Below are positions 25,561 through 35,054 of a DNA stretch of 64,000 nucleotides, piece by piece. The stretch comes from Dermatophilus congolensis (GTDB lineage: Bacteria > Actinomycetota > Actinomycetes > Actinomycetales > Dermatophilaceae), in the NCBI GenBank assembly GCA_030538115.1, contig JAUNUP010000004.1, forward strand, positions 122,898 to 186,897. The letters run 5' to 3'. Within the stretch, counting starts at the first letter, position 1. Each line of letters opens with the position of its first letter. A program made the position numbers and the translations under genes. The notes beneath the pieces are model-generated. The model searched no databases, had not been told where the DNA came from, and saw nothing but the letters and a program-made list of their open reading frames with translations.

Positions 25561-25890
25561 ATGGAGGAGCAGGTGCCGCATCGGCACGAAGAGCACGAGC
25601 CGACGATGTTGCCGATCGGAGACGACCCGGTGCAGTGGGCCCGCCGGTTCGACCTGCTCTCCGACCCCTCGCGGTTGAAGCTGTTGTTGTCGATGCATCT
25701 GGTGCCTGGCAGCTCGGTGGGTGAGCTGGCGGAGTCCGCCGAGATGTCGCCGACGGCCACGTCGCAGGCGCTGCGTGTCTTGCGTGAGCAGGGCTGGGTG
25801 CAGGCCGAGCGCGACGGGCGCATCATGCGCTACCGGCTCGTCGACGACACGGCGCACCGGCTACTGCACTTCATGGGGCAGCGGCACTGA
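25561..25890 (+). CDS. ArsR-family transcriptional regulator
   Basis: A 109-residue winged-helix repressor. FDLLSDPSRLKLLLSM begins the fold, SVGELAESAEMSPTATSQALRVL in two parts is the helix-turn-helix, and RIMRYRLVDDTAHRLL is the wing and last helix. A histidine-rich start (PHRHEEHE) could take part in metal sensing, but the cysteine pairs of ArsR itself are absent. GGGGAGG lies just before ATG 25561; an in-frame ATG at 25519 is an alternative. It is divergent from the PAP2-like gene, its possible target. Confidence 0.83.
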   Translation: MEEQVPHRHEEHEPTMLPIGDDPVQWARRFDLLSDPSRLKLLLSMHLVPGSSVGELAESAEMSPTATSQALRVLREQGWVQAERDGRIMRYRLVDDTAHRLLHFMGQRH

Positions 25891-25914
25891 CCTGCGTCAG
25901 CGGGCCACAAGTGG

Positions 25915-26520
25915 CTACGTGGCCACTCCGAACGCCTGGTAGCCGGAGGGGGTGAGCACCCCGTCGACGACCTCGTCATGGGCCTCGCGGGGCAGTTCGT
26001 AATCGACGACCTCGTCGTCGTGCAGCACCACGATGATCCGGGAGTCGGGGTGCCGGCGGCCCAGCGCGCGGTCGTACGATCCGCCTCCTCGCCCGAGGCG
26101 GGTGCCGGTGGCGTCGACGGCGACGCCCGGCACGAACAGCAGCGAGGCCGTGGTGACCGCGTCGGCACCGAGCAGTTCGCTGTGCCCCTCGGCCTGCGTC
26201 AGTTCGGTGCTCGTGACCGCGGCGGTCACGTCGTCGCCGAGCCGTGCCCAGTCGAGGTCGAGGTCGGGCAGGGTGACGGGCGCGATCACGTCGAAGCCCG
26301 TCGTGACGAGGGCGCTGTTGAGCGCGTTCATCGGTGGTTCGCGCCGCATCGAGACGAACGTGACGATGCGGCTGGAGGGGGCGGCGAGCTCGCACGCGAG
26401 GGTGAGCCCGGCGACGGCGAGGGCAGCTGCGGTGGCCGAGCGGTCGGCCTCCGCGGTGGGGCTGTCGTACCTGGCTCGGCGCGCCGCGTAGATGCGCGCC
26501 CTGATCTCGTTCTTGTCCAC
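25915..26520 (-). CDS. 5-formyltetrahydrofolate cyclo-ligase
   Basis: A 201-residue enzyme converting 5-formyl-THF to 5,10-methenyl-THF with ATP. The C-terminal signature LGRGGGSYDRAL is the ATP and folate site and VTFVSMRREPP is the conserved N-terminal strand and loop. Length is normal. The gene converges with the ArsR gene, 24 bases between stops. Confidence 0.88.
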   Translation of the reverse strand: MDKNEIRARIYAARRARYDSPTAEADRSATAAALAVAGLTLACELAAPSSRIVTFVSMRREPPMNALNSALVTTGFDVIAPVTLPDLDLDWARLGDDVTAAVTSTELTQAEGHSELLGADAVTTASLLFVPGVAVDATGTRLGRGGGSYDRALGRRHPDSRIIVVLHDDEVVDYELPREAHDEVVDGVLTPSGYQAFGVAT

Positions 26521-26600
26521 GCTTCCGGGATATCACGCTGGTCAGCGCGTGTCTCGGGAGCGCGCGAAGGCGTTGAACGAAAACGTCACTCAGAAGTAGT

Positions 26601-26629
26601 TGACGTGTCATCTATCCTGTCGTATGATT
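26601..26629 (+). promoter_or_regulatory. Sigma-70-type promoter for the YceI gene
   Basis: TTGACG at 26601-26606, a 17-base spacer, then TATGAT at 26624-26629. This is close to the vegetative consensus and is set in a locally AT-richer stretch. It predicts a leader of about 75 bases before the YceI start. Confidence 0.7.
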
Positions 26630-26710
26630 TACGTGAAGGGTCAAGCAAGTGAGTCAAGCGCTCGTCGCGAGGGCCCTGAAAACAGACAGCACACGGATTC
26701 AGGAGTTCAC

Positions 26711-27256
26711 ATGGCTACGCTCGCAGACCTCAACGGCACCTACACCCTCGACACCTCGCACTCCGAGATCGGCTTCGTCGCACGTCACGCGATGGTGACC
26801 AAGGTTCGCGGCAGCTTCAACGACTTCTCGGGCACCGCCTCCACGGGCGCCAACCTCGAGAACGCCAAGATCGACGTCACGATCCAGTCCGCGAGCGTCG
26901 ACACCCGCAGTGCCGACCGCGACGGTCACCTGCGCAGCGGTGACTTCTTCGACGTCGAGACCTACCCGACGATCACCTTCCGCTCCACTGACGTGAAGGC
27001 TGCCGACGCCGAGACCCTGCGCGTCGCCGGCGACCTGACGATCAAGGACGTCACGCGCCCCGTCACCATCGACTTCTCCTTCGAGGGCGTCGCCGTCGAC
27101 CCGTTCGGCAACGAGCGCGCGGGCTTCGAGGGCTCGGTCGTCGTCAACCGCAAGGACTTCGGCCTGCAGTGGAACGCGGCGCTCGAGACCGGTGGCGTGC
27201 TCGTCTCCGAGAAGGTCACGCTGGCCTTCGAGATCTCGGCGATCAAGAACGCCTGA
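26711..27256 (+). CDS. YceI-family lipid-binding protein
   Basis: A 181-residue lipocalin-like beta-barrel that in relatives binds polyisoprenoid lipids. Landmarks are [39 protein letters not shown] in two parts, [14 protein letters not shown] and [10 protein letters not shown]. No signal peptide is visible, as in other actinobacterial members, which act in the cytoplasm. AGGAG lies 5 bases before ATG 26711. It is a single-gene unit with its own strong promoter and terminator, which suggests high or stress-linked expression. Confidence 0.9.
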   Translation: MATLADLNGTYTLDTSHSEIGFVARHAMVTKVRGSFNDFSGTASTGANLENAKIDVTIQSASVDTRSADRDGHLRSGDFFDVETYPTITFRSTDVKAADAETLRVAGDLTIKDVTRPVTIDFSFEGVAVDPFGNERAGFEGSVVVNRKDFGLQWNAALETGGVLVSEKVTLAFEISAIKNA

Positions 27257-27275
27257 TCACTTTTCTCGCTTCGCA

Positions 27276-27323
27276 ACGACGGCCGGGCCGCACCGCACAG
27301 GTGCGACCCGGCCGTCGTCGTTT
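27276..27323 (+). terminator. Long hairpin after the YceI gene
   Basis: Arms 27276-27287 and 27307-27318 pair exactly over 12 bases, with a further GCACC/GGTGC stem inside, then CGTTT. This is a typical high-GC intrinsic terminator 20 bases after the stop. Confidence 0.85.
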
Positions 27324-27506
27324 CGGATGTCGGGTCAGACGTCGGCCTCGATGTCGTGCCAGGCCGTGTCACAGAATCGCGCCGCCACCGGCCGGCTGGT
27401 ACGCGGCTCAGCGCGGGCGTTTCGCTGCCGAATGTTCGGATGGTGGGTGCGCGCGGCTTCGTCTCGGCGACTCACCCCTGACGTCACGAACCGAAAGAGA
27501 AGCGAC

Positions 27507-29117
27507 ATGCCACTGCCAGGGCTGACAAGCACGCCGGAGTCCGAGACCGGAAAGCGTGCGTCGATCGTCCAGCGCATCAAGTGGACCATCATCCTGCTGA
27601 TCGTGCTGTCGATCATCGGGTCGGGTGCGGGTTTCACGGCTCTGCAACGCCAGGTCCAGGCATCGAAGAACATGATGAACCACCTCAACGACACGTCGCT
27701 GCAGACCGCCCACATGGAGGGCGCGCTTTCCGAATTCCAGTACCAGTCGACCCTCGGGGCGCTCTCGCCGAACCCGGCCGAGAAGAAGGCCGCCAACGAG
27801 GCGATCCCCGTCAGCCGCAAGGCCCTCGAAGAGACTGTGCAGAGCCTCAATTCGGGTCCGTTGGCCCAAGAGTCGGACTGGGCGACGTTCATGGCCGCCT
27901 ACACCGAGTTCTTCCGCCTCACCGACGAAGAGATCGTTCCGATCGTCCAGTCGGGCAAGGTGCCGCCGCCCGAGGTGCTGCAGCGGATCGGGGTCGAACG
28001 CGAGAAGATGGTCGCCCAAGCGCACAAGGTCGACGACCTCGCCGACGCGCAATTGCAGGAGCTGCGTGACGCCGCCACGTTCGACGCGAACCGAGCGCTG
28101 ATCTTCATCGTGGCGATCGGGCTTGTCGCGATCGGACTCGGCACGTGGATGGGCATGCGCCTGTCGCGCGGCTTCGCCCGGTCGCTCGAAGGTCTGCGCC
28201 CGTCGGTTCTGGCGCTCGGTCGGGGCGACTTCACCGTGGCTGCCCAGGTACACGAGAACGACGAACTCGGCGAGATGTCGGTCGCGGTGAACACGGCTCG
28301 AGGCGAGCTGGCGTCGATGATGGCAGACGTCACGAGCCGCGCCGACGAACTCGAGCGTTCCGTCGACGAGATCGCGGGCCAGGTCGAGACGGTCGGGCAG
28401 CGGTCGGCACAGGCCTCGCGCGACTCCGGCGCCGCTGCGACGACCGCGGCGAACGTCTCGCAGAACGTACAGACGGTCGCCGCCGGCACCGAGGAGATGA
28501 CCTCCTCGATCCGCGAGATCAGTACCAACACCTCCGAGGCTGCAGCCGTCGCGGAGGACGCGACGAAGGTCGCAGCGATGGCCAACGACACCGTCACCAA
28601 GCTCGGCGCCTCCTCGCTCGAGATCGGTGAGGTCATCAAGTCGATCACCTCGATCGCCGAGCAGACCAACCTCCTGGCCCTCAATGCGACCATCGAGGCG
28701 GCGCGTGCGGGTGAGGCGGGCAAGGGCTTCGCGGTCGTCGCCAACGAGGTCAAGGACCTCGCCCAGGAGACGAGCACAGCGACCGAGGACATCGAGGCCC
28801 GCGTGGAGGCGATCCAAGCCGACTCCGATGCCGCGGTCACGGCGATCGGCGAGATCAGCCAGATCATCGCCCAGATCAACGGCTACCAGACCACCATCGC
28901 AGCCGCGGTGGAGGAGCAGACCGCCACCACCAACGAGATGAGCCGCAACGTCTCCGACGCGGCGAACAGTTCGCGCGGCATCGCGGGCAACATCGAAGAG
29001 GTCGCCAAGGCCGTCACGATGAGCTCGGAGGTCGTGCAGCAGATCGTCGGCAAGCTCGCCGCCCTGCGATCCGACTCCAAGGGCCTCACCTCGACGGTGT
29101 CGCGCTTCAAGGTCTAA
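27507..29117 (+). CDS. Methyl-accepting chemotaxis protein
   Basis: A 536-residue chemoreceptor. Membrane helices lie near residues 26-43 and 197-217, enclosing a 150-residue extracellular helical sensor that resembles a four-helix bundle. A HAMP domain follows ([14 protein letters not shown]...) and then a long coiled coil. The signalling tip is canonical: [20 protein letters not shown] then [15 protein letters not shown]. No C-terminal CheR-binding pentapeptide is seen. No che or flagellar gene is in the window, so its partners must be elsewhere. ATG 27507 has AGAGAAG before it; the longer frame upstream is not supported. Confidence 0.9.
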   Translation: MPLPGLTSTPESETGKRASIVQRIKWTIILLIVLSIIGSGAGFTALQRQVQASKNMMNHLNDTSLQTAHMEGALSEFQYQSTLGALSPNPAEKKAANEAIPVSRKALEETVQSLNSGPLAQESDWATFMAAYTEFFRLTDEEIVPIVQSGKVPPPEVLQRIGVEREKMVAQAHKVDDLADAQLQELRDAATFDANRALIFIVAIGLVAIGLGTWMGMRLSRGFARSLEGLRPSVLALGRGDFTVAAQVHENDELGEMSVAVNTARGELASMMADVTSRADELERSVDEIAGQVETVGQRSAQASRDSGAAATTAANVSQNVQTVAAGTEEMTSSIREISTNTSEAAAVAEDATKVAAMANDTVTKLGASSLEIGEVIKSITSIAEQTNLLALNATIEAARAGEAGKGFAVVANEVKDLAQETSTATEDIEARVEAIQADSDAAVTAIGEISQIIAQINGYQTTIAAAVEEQTATTNEMSRNVSDAANSSRGIAGNIEEVAKAVTMSSEVVQQIVGKLAALRSDSKGLTSTVSRFKV

Positions 29118-29137
29118 GACTCGCCCTCGCGGCTCCT

Positions 29138-31993
29138 GTGGCGCTGCGAGCAGGTCGGAAGGGCCGCTCACCAGGCACACTTGTGCGGGTGAGCGGCCCT
29201 TCTCCTGTGCGCGACGTGCGCGACGCCCGACGTGTGTCGAGCGGCCGAGGCGCGCTCGCCGCTCTGGGTGGTCTCGCCATCGAGCGGATCGGGGCGGGAC
29301 TGGCCTTCGCGGAAGCGGTGCCCGAGTTGGAGGCTGCGCTCGCGTCGTCCCGGTGCGTGGTGGTGCAAGCCCCGCCGGGTTCGGGCAAGACGACCCTGGT
29401 CCCTGCTGTCGTGGCGCAGGCGGTCGCCCGCGGTCACGACGATGCGGGCGGGCAGACAAGCCCGACCGCCCGTGTCGTCGTCACCTCGCCGAGGCGGCTC
29501 ACGGCCCGCTCCGGAGCCGCGAGGCTCGCCTCCCTGAGCGGCACGGCCGTGGGGGAGATGGCCGGCTATACAGTGCGCGGCGACCGGGCGGTGGGAGCCG
29601 ACACGCTCGTGGAATTCGTCACGCCGGGCGTCCTCCTGCAGCGGCTGTTGCGTAACCCCGAACTGCCCGGTGTCGCAGCCGTGGTCGTAGACGAGGTGCA
29701 CGAACGTTCTCTCGACGCCGACCTCGCGCTGGCGATGCTCGCCGAGGTGGCGCAACTGCGCGACGACCTGCTGCTGGTGGCCATGTCTGCGACTCTCGAC
29801 TCCGAGCGGTTCGCGCGCGTGCTCGGAGGCGACGATGCCCACGTGCCCGTGGTCGCGTGCGAGGCGCAGCAGTTTCCGCTCGAGGTGGGGTGGGCGCCGT
29901 TCGCCGGCCCGCGCACGGATGCGCGTGGCGTGGCCAGGGGTTTTCTCGACCACGTGGCGCAGGTAGCGGCGCAAGCCCTTGCCGATGGAGCCGCCCTCGA
30001 CAGCGCGTACCCCGACAGTGCCGACCCCGAGGACGCGTGCCGGGACGGCAGTGTGCTCGTGTTCGTTCCCGGCGCCTGGGAGGTCGACCAGGTCGTCGCG
30101 TCGATCCGCGCGCGGGTCGGCGACAGTGCCGACGTGTTGCCTCTGCACGGCCGCCTCACCGCCGCCGAGCAGGATGCCGCGCTGGCACCGCAGCGTCGGC
30201 CGCGAGTGGTCGTGTCGACATCCGTGGCCGAGTCGTCGCTGACGGTGCCCGGGGTACGCGTGGTGGTCGACTCGGGGCTGGCCCGCGAGCCGCGTCGTGA
30301 TGCGGCGCGGGGGATGTCGGGCCTGGTCACAGTGGCTGCGTCCCAAGAATCGGCAGTGCAGCGGGCCGGCCGAGCGGCGCGTCTGGGCCCCGGTCGGGTG
30401 GTGCGGTGCTACGACGAGGCCACGTACCTACGTATGCGTGCCGCGGCCACGCCGCAGATCGCCACCGCCGACCTCACGCAGGCCGCCCTGTACCTGGCCG
30501 CCTGGGGTTCGCCCAGGGGAGAGGGGCTGCGGCTGCTCGACCAGCCACCCGCGGCGGCGCTCGCGGCCGCGACCCGAACCCTGGCCGAGCTGGGCGCGGT
30601 CGACGACTCCGGGCGCATCACGGCCGAAGGGCAGGCACTCGCGGCGCTGCCCGTCGACCCGCGACACGGCCGTGCGCTGCTGCTCGGGGCTCCGGCCGTG
30701 GGTGCGCGCCGGGCCGCGGAGGTGGTCGCGGCCCTTGCCGACGACTCCCGCTCGCCCGAGACCGACATCGCCGCCCGACTGCGCGCCTGGTCGGGCTCGG
30801 GCCGACACTCGCCCGCCGGAGTCGCCTGGCGCCGCGAAAGTGACCGGCTCCGTCGCGCCGCGGAGGCGGCTGTCTCGGCGCCGTCCGATCCCTCTGCAGC
30901 CCGAACGGGCTCAGCGGGCGCAGCGGGCTCGGTCGGCGGCGTGGGTGACCCGGTTGGCCTCGTCGTGGCCCTCGCCCACCCCGACCGTGTCGCGCGCCGC
31001 GTGGGCGCCGACGACGCCACGACCTACCTGCTCGCCTCCGGCACGCGCGCTGCGCTACCGCCCGAGGCGGGGTCGTTGCGCGGAGCCGAATGGCTCGCCG
31101 TCGCGGAGGTCACCCGGGCACACGGGCGACGGGCGGCGGGCACGGGGGCCGTGATCCGCTCGGCCGCCGCTCTGCACGAGGCGGATGCGATGAGCGCGGC
31201 CGAGCACCTGCTGAGCGAACGCACCGAGGCGCGTCTGGCGGGCGGCCGCGTGAGCGCGCGCCGCATCCGGGCGCTGGGTGCGATCGAGCTTTCCGCGGCT
31301 CCCATCGCCGCCGAGCCCGAGCACATCGCCGCCGCGGTGCGCGAGGCCCTCGATCGCGACGGACTCGGGGTGCTCGCGTGGTCGGAATCCGCGGAATCCC
31401 TGCGCCGTCGCCTCCATCTGCTTCACAGCGTGTTCGGTGCACCGTGGCCCGATGTCACGGACACCGGGCTTCTCGAACGGCGAGACGACTGGCTCGACGC
31501 GTTGCTCACCGACCGAACCGGAGGCGGAGGGCCGTCCTTGCGCATCGATGCCGGGCTGCTGCGCGGCCTGGTGCCCTGGCCGGAGGCGGGGCGCATCGAC
31601 GAACTTGCGCCCGAGGCGCTGCCGGTGGCAAGCAGCGCGCGAATCCGCCTGCAGTATCCGCCCGTTCCGGCGGAGCGCGATACGAGCGCGGTGGTCACCC
31701 CCGGTGATCGGGCCGCCTCGGAGAGCGGCGGCCGTGTGATCGCGGCGGTGAAGCTGCAGGAGTGCTTCGGTATGGCGACGTCTCCGCTGCTCGCGGACGG
31801 GCGGGTCCGAGTGCAGTTTCACCTGCTCTCACCTGCGCGTCGACCGTTGGCCGTGACGGACGACCTCGCCTCGTTCTGGAACGGCGCGTACCGCCAGGTG
31901 CGCGCCGAGATGCGTGGCCGGTACCCGAAACACCCGTGGCCCGAAGATCCGTGGACCGCCCCGGCCACCGCCGCGACCCGCCGCGCCACCTGA
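29138..31993 (+). CDS. hrpB: ATP-dependent helicase HrpB
   Basis: Up to 951 residues, a DEAH/RHA-type helicase of the HrpB family. Walker A is APPGSGKTT, the DEVH box is VVDEVHERS, motif III is SATLDSERF, and motif VI is QRAGRAAR. The HrpB-specific C-terminus ends KLQECFGMATSPLL and KHPWPEDPW. The start given is the longest frame, but the hairpin at 29159-29201 falls in its first codons, so GTG 29183, 29189 or 29234 is more likely. Residues near 590-610 include a Ser/Ala/Gly-rich patch. In E. coli HrpB has no clear phenotype. Confidence 0.88.
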   Translation: MALRAGRKGRSPGTLVRVSGPSPVRDVRDARRVSSGRGALAALGGLAIERIGAGLAFAEAVPELEAALASSRCVVVQAPPGSGKTTLVPAVVAQAVARGHDDAGGQTSPTARVVVTSPRRLTARSGAARLASLSGTAVGEMAGYTVRGDRAVGADTLVEFVTPGVLLQRLLRNPELPGVAAVVVDEVHERSLDADLALAMLAEVAQLRDDLLLVAMSATLDSERFARVLGGDDAHVPVVACEAQQFPLEVGWAPFAGPRTDARGVARGFLDHVAQVAAQALADGAALDSAYPDSADPEDACRDGSVLVFVPGAWEVDQVVASIRARVGDSADVLPLHGRLTAAEQDAALAPQRRPRVVVSTSVAESSLTVPGVRVVVDSGLAREPRRDAARGMSGLVTVAASQESAVQRAGRAARLGPGRVVRCYDEATYLRMRAAATPQIATADLTQAALYLAAWGSPRGEGLRLLDQPPAAALAAATRTLAELGAVDDSGRITAEGQALAALPVDPRHGRALLLGAPAVGARRAAEVVAALADDSRSPETDIAARLRAWSGSGRHSPAGVAWRRESDRLRRAAEAAVSAPSDPSAARTGSAGAAGSVGGVGDPVGLVVALAHPDRVARRVGADDATTYLLASGTRAALPPEAGSLRGAEWLAVAEVTRAHGRRAAGTGAVIRSAAALHEADAMSAAEHLLSERTEARLAGGRVSARRIRALGAIELSAAPIAAEPEHIAAAVREALDRDGLGVLAWSESAESLRRRLHLLHSVFGAPWPDVTDTGLLERRDDWLDALLTDRTGGGGPSLRIDAGLLRGLVPWPEAGRIDELAPEALPVASSARIRLQYPPVPAERDTSAVVTPGDRAASESGGRVIAAVKLQECFGMATSPLLADGRVRVQFHLLSPARRPLAVTDDLASFWNGAYRQVRAEMRGRYPKHPWPEDPWTAPATAATRRAT
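29159..29201 (+). terminator. 14-bp hairpin after the chemoreceptor gene
   Basis: Arms 29159-29172 (gaAGGGCCGC type) and 29188-29201 are exact reverse complements with a 15-base loop, followed by TCTCCTG. It lies about 40 bases after the chemoreceptor stop and inside the longest possible HrpB frame. Confidence 0.75.
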
Positions 31994-32249
31994 GTGCAGC
32001 CTGAAGAACCTGCCATGGGTAGCGCATGGGATTGTGGGTGTGCGCGCTGTCTAACCCGTTGTCGCGTGGGCTTTTTTAGGGTCTCCGCCCTGTTCGGGGG
32101 GCTCATTGTGCGCGAATGTGGGGCACTACTGTCGGGGCGCCCCGCTTCTGCGTCAGGACGAAAAGCGCCTAGGCTACTGCGGGGGTCGATCGGTGGTGAC
32201 CTGGCCGATCCCTGAAAGCGGTGTAGACCGCGCCAGTTCGAGGAGTTTC

Positions 32250-33644
32250 GTGCGAGTCGTCTTCATGTCCGCCACACGGGAGGTGTGGGGTGCCGAGGTC
32301 AGTCTGCTGACCCTGGCCGCTGCCTTGCGTGCTCGGGGCGTCGACGTGGCTGTCGTCGCACTCCCCGGGGAATTGGCAGAGCAGGCGCGGGCTGCCGGGC
32401 ACGAGGTCTACGTGGCCGATCCCGGCTCCGAAGAGCGACGCGTGCTCGTGGCCGGGTACCTGTGGCGCGAGTACGTGCGTCACGTGAATCCCGGCGACCG
32501 TCTCGTGCTGTTCAGCTACATCCTCACTGCTTACGCGCCACTGTACCGGCGTCGGCTCACGGCGCAGGGTGTGCGCATCTCTCTCGATCTGCACGATCAG
32601 CTCGAGAGCCGCAAGGCCTTCTGGTCGGTGCGCATGGCCAGCGAGGCGGTCGACACCGTGATCGCGTGTTCTGCGTTCACCGCCTCCCAGATGGGGGCCC
32701 GTGACGGCGTGTATGCGCTGCACCGGCCCGTCACGACAGACCTCGCCCATTCGGGCATCGCCGACGAGGCCGGGGCGCTGGCGGCTTCGCCTCCGAGCCG
32801 GTCAACGACCCACGGGGTACACACCGACGCCGAGACCCTCTCGAAGGCCGACCAGGCCGGTCGGTCACCGTCGAGCGCAGAGCAACTCATGCCGACCACG
32901 CGTGCCTCGCGCGCGGGGATCGCTGACGACGAGGCCAAGCGTCACGCCGACCACGGCCCCAGCGCCAACTCCGAGGGGGCACGGCGTGCGCGCGGAGGTC
33001 GCGGCAGCGCTGCGGGTCGCCGCGGAGCGTCGAGAACCGGTCTTCTGGGCGGCGCTGCGCCCGAGCCGCCGGCTCAGCAGCCGGGCGATGCCGGTGCGGG
33101 GCCCGAGGGGCTCGGCCGCGGCCTGCGCCCGTTCAGGGTCGGCATCGTCGGCCGGATCTCGCGCGAGAAGCGTCATGAACTCGTGGTGGCCGCGGTGAGC
33201 CTCATCGACGCGAACGTCGAACTCGTGGTGCGGGGCAGCGCTTTCGGTGAGGCCCAGGAGTACGCGGCCGAGATCGACGAGGCAGGCGCCCGCCTGCTCG
33301 GGCCGCGCTACGTGAACGAGGGGCGCGTGCCTGCCGCCGAGGCCCTCTCCGGGCTCGACGCGGTGGTCGTCGGAAACCCCGCCGAGCCGATGGGTCGCAC
33401 CGTTCTCGAGGCCAAGCTGCGCGGAGTCGTCGCGGTCGTGCCCGACACCGGCGGCAGTTGCGAACTCGTGCAGAACGGTCAGACGGGTCTGGTCTACGCG
33501 GCCAACGACGTCGACAGCTTGGCCCGCACCCTCACCCGGCTCGTGGACGACCCCGAACTCATGGCCCGCATCGTGCACGACGCGGTCGACACGGTTCCCC
33601 GCCCCGCCGAATACGCGGCCGCGTACCTCTCCCGCCTGGGCTGA
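32250..33644 (+). CDS. GT4-like glycosyltransferase with a long disordered insert
   Basis: A 464-residue glycosyltransferase of the GT-B fold. Residues 1-168 form the first Rossmann-like domain (VRVVFMSATREVWGAEVSLL). Residues about 293-464 form the nucleotide-sugar domain (RVGIVGRISREKRHE, GRTVLEAKLRGVVAVV, GLVYAAND). Between them lie about 120 residues of Ala/Gly/Arg/Ser/Pro-rich sequence with no recognisable fold. GTG 32250 has AGGAG 4 bases ahead. It probably acts on cell-surface glycans or glycolipids; no sugar-pathway neighbours help. The 256 bases before it hold no clear gene. Confidence 0.78.
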   Translation: MRVVFMSATREVWGAEVSLLTLAAALRARGVDVAVVALPGELAEQARAAGHEVYVADPGSEERRVLVAGYLWREYVRHVNPGDRLVLFSYILTAYAPLYRRRLTAQGVRISLDLHDQLESRKAFWSVRMASEAVDTVIACSAFTASQMGARDGVYALHRPVTTDLAHSGIADEAGALAASPPSRSTTHGVHTDAETLSKADQAGRSPSSAEQLMPTTRASRAGIADDEAKRHADHGPSANSEGARRARGGRGSAAGRRGASRTGLLGGAAPEPPAQQPGDAGAGPEGLGRGLRPFRVGIVGRISREKRHELVVAAVSLIDANVELVVRGSAFGEAQEYAAEIDEAGARLLGPRYVNEGRVPAAEALSGLDAVVVGNPAEPMGRTVLEAKLRGVVAVVPDTGGSCELVQNGQTGLVYAANDVDSLARTLTRLVDDPELMARIVHDAVDTVPRPAEYAAAYLSRLG

Positions 33645-33675
33645 CCCCCGCAGACTCTGCGTCGGTCAGTGTCGC

Positions 33676-34254
33676 TCAGGCGACCGGAATCGCCAGTAGG
33701 CGCTCGAACGTGCGCAGGTTGCGGGTGGTCGTGCTCGACTTGTACCGCGCCTTCGTGAACAGCTTCGCCACCGGAGCCTGCGTCGACTGGCCGGCAGGGC
33801 ACTGCCACGCGAGGGCCTCAGGAGTAAGCCGGAGCATGGGCCCGCCCGCTTCTCCGAGCGCCGCAGCGTCGGCCTCGATCGCGTCGAGCGATGCCGGGTC
33901 GCTGCTCACGGTGACGTAGGCGTGCACCGACTCGTCGTCGGAGGGGTACGGGCAGGCCTGCACGATGTGCGCCACGGCGGTGCGCGGCATGACCACGACC
34001 CAGGCCTCGTACCCGAACGTCGCGCGCAGGGCCGCCTCACAGGCAGCCTTGAGCGCGGTCTCGTCGAGCGAGGTGGTCACGAGCACGTTTCCGCTGGCCA
34101 GGATCGTTCCGGCCGTTTCGACGCCGTCGATCGCGAGGAGCGCCGCCTTGAGAGGCGCCGAACGGATCGTGATGCCGCCGACGTTCACGCCGCGCAGAAA
34201 CACGGCGAAGGCGTGCAATGCACTGGGGGAGGGCGAACCGTGGCCTGTGCTCAT
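33676..34254 (-). CDS. DUF1697 family protein
   Basis: A 192-residue protein of unknown function. FAVFLRGVNVGG, LASGNVLV and the C-terminal SSTTTRNLRTFERLL are the three conserved DUF1697 blocks. It is soluble and cytoplasmic. It converges with the glycosyltransferase (31 bases between stops) and follows the F420/NADP reductase on the same strand. Confidence 0.88.
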   Translation of the reverse strand: MSTGHGSPSPSALHAFAVFLRGVNVGGITIRSAPLKAALLAIDGVETAGTILASGNVLVTTSLDETALKAACEAALRATFGYEAWVVVMPRTAVAHIVQACPYPSDDESVHAYVTVSSDPASLDAIEADAAALGEAGGPMLRLTPEALAWQCPAGQSTQAPVAKLFTKARYKSSTTTRNLRTFERLLAIPVA

Positions 34255-34276
34255 GTGGCCAGTATGTCGAGCCCGG

Positions 34277-34972
34277 TCAGGCCACCCGCAACTCGGTGCG
34301 AGCCGCGGTCGCCGTGCCCTCGCCTCCGGCTTCGTTCAACGCCCGCAGCATCGCCTCACGCGAGAGTTCGACACCGAAGACGGGGCCGTCGGGCTCGAGC
34401 AGCGTGCCGTCGGCCAGCGAGGTGACCACGGGGTCGAAGCCGATGTCGTCGATGAACCCGGCCACGAGATCGCGCGCCTCGACATCGTCGGAGGCGGCCA
34501 CGAGGCTGCGACGCAGCGGGTCGCCTGCGGGGCGCGCGTCGGTCTCCATGTCGTGGTAGCCGAGGTGGTTGAGCGACTTCACCAGGCGCATGGCCGGGTT
34601 TCGGGAGTGCGTGAACTCGGCTGTGGAACCGTCGAACTCGTCGGCAGCGCTGACATGGCCGTCGACGGGATACCAGTAGTTCATCGCGTCGACGACGACC
34701 TTGCCCGTGAGGGCAGCCCAGTCGACCGAATCGGCCTTGCCGAACGGGATGGCGACGATCACGAGGTCGGCGCCGGACACGACCTCCGCCTCGGGGAGCA
34801 GGCGGGCGCCGGGCACGAGGGTCTCGACGATGAGGGCCTGCATGGGCTGGCGGGGCGACCCGGAAAGGGTGACGCTCCAGCCTCCGTCGATGGCGAGGCG
34901 TGCCAGGGCGGTGCCGACCTTGCCCGCGCCGATGATGCCGACGGTGCCGAGACTCTGCGCGGACGTGCTCAT
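34277..34972 (-). CDS. NADP-dependent oxidoreductase, F420-reductase (NADP_F420) family
   Basis: A 231-residue Rossmann enzyme: VGIIGAGKVGTALARLA binds the dinucleotide, ADLVIVAIPFGKADSVDW and VVDAMNYWYPVDG follow. Relatives pass hydride between NADP and coenzyme F420 or act as ferric-type reductases. It is divergent from an LLM-class flavoenzyme, so the two may form a linked redox pair. ATG 34972 is chosen as the start of the fold; GTG 34981 is also in frame. Confidence 0.83.
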   Translation of the reverse strand: MSTSAQSLGTVGIIGAGKVGTALARLAIDGGWSVTLSGSPRQPMQALIVETLVPGARLLPEAEVVSGADLVIVAIPFGKADSVDWAALTGKVVVDAMNYWYPVDGHVSAADEFDGSTAEFTHSRNPAMRLVKSLNHLGYHDMETDARPAGDPLRRSLVAASDDVEARDLVAGFIDDIGFDPVVTSLADGTLLEPDGPVFGVELSREAMLRALNEAGGEGTATAARTELRVA

Positions 34973-35024
34973 GCTGTTCACATGACTCGTCAACGCTTGT
35001 CGGCCCGGAGGCCATTCCCGGAAT

Positions 35025-35040
35025 AGTTGAAGATGCAACT
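35025..35040. promoter_or_regulatory. Dyad AGTTG-N6-CAACT, candidate MarR/HxlR-type operator
   Basis: Two exact 5-base arms enclosing AAGATG, between the divergent F420-reductase and LLM genes and 15 bases before the latter. The TTG...CAA symmetry is common in operators of redox-responsive MarR-type repressors in actinobacteria, which is established only at class level. Confidence 0.4.
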
Positions 35041-35054
35041 ACGTTGTGCGGATC

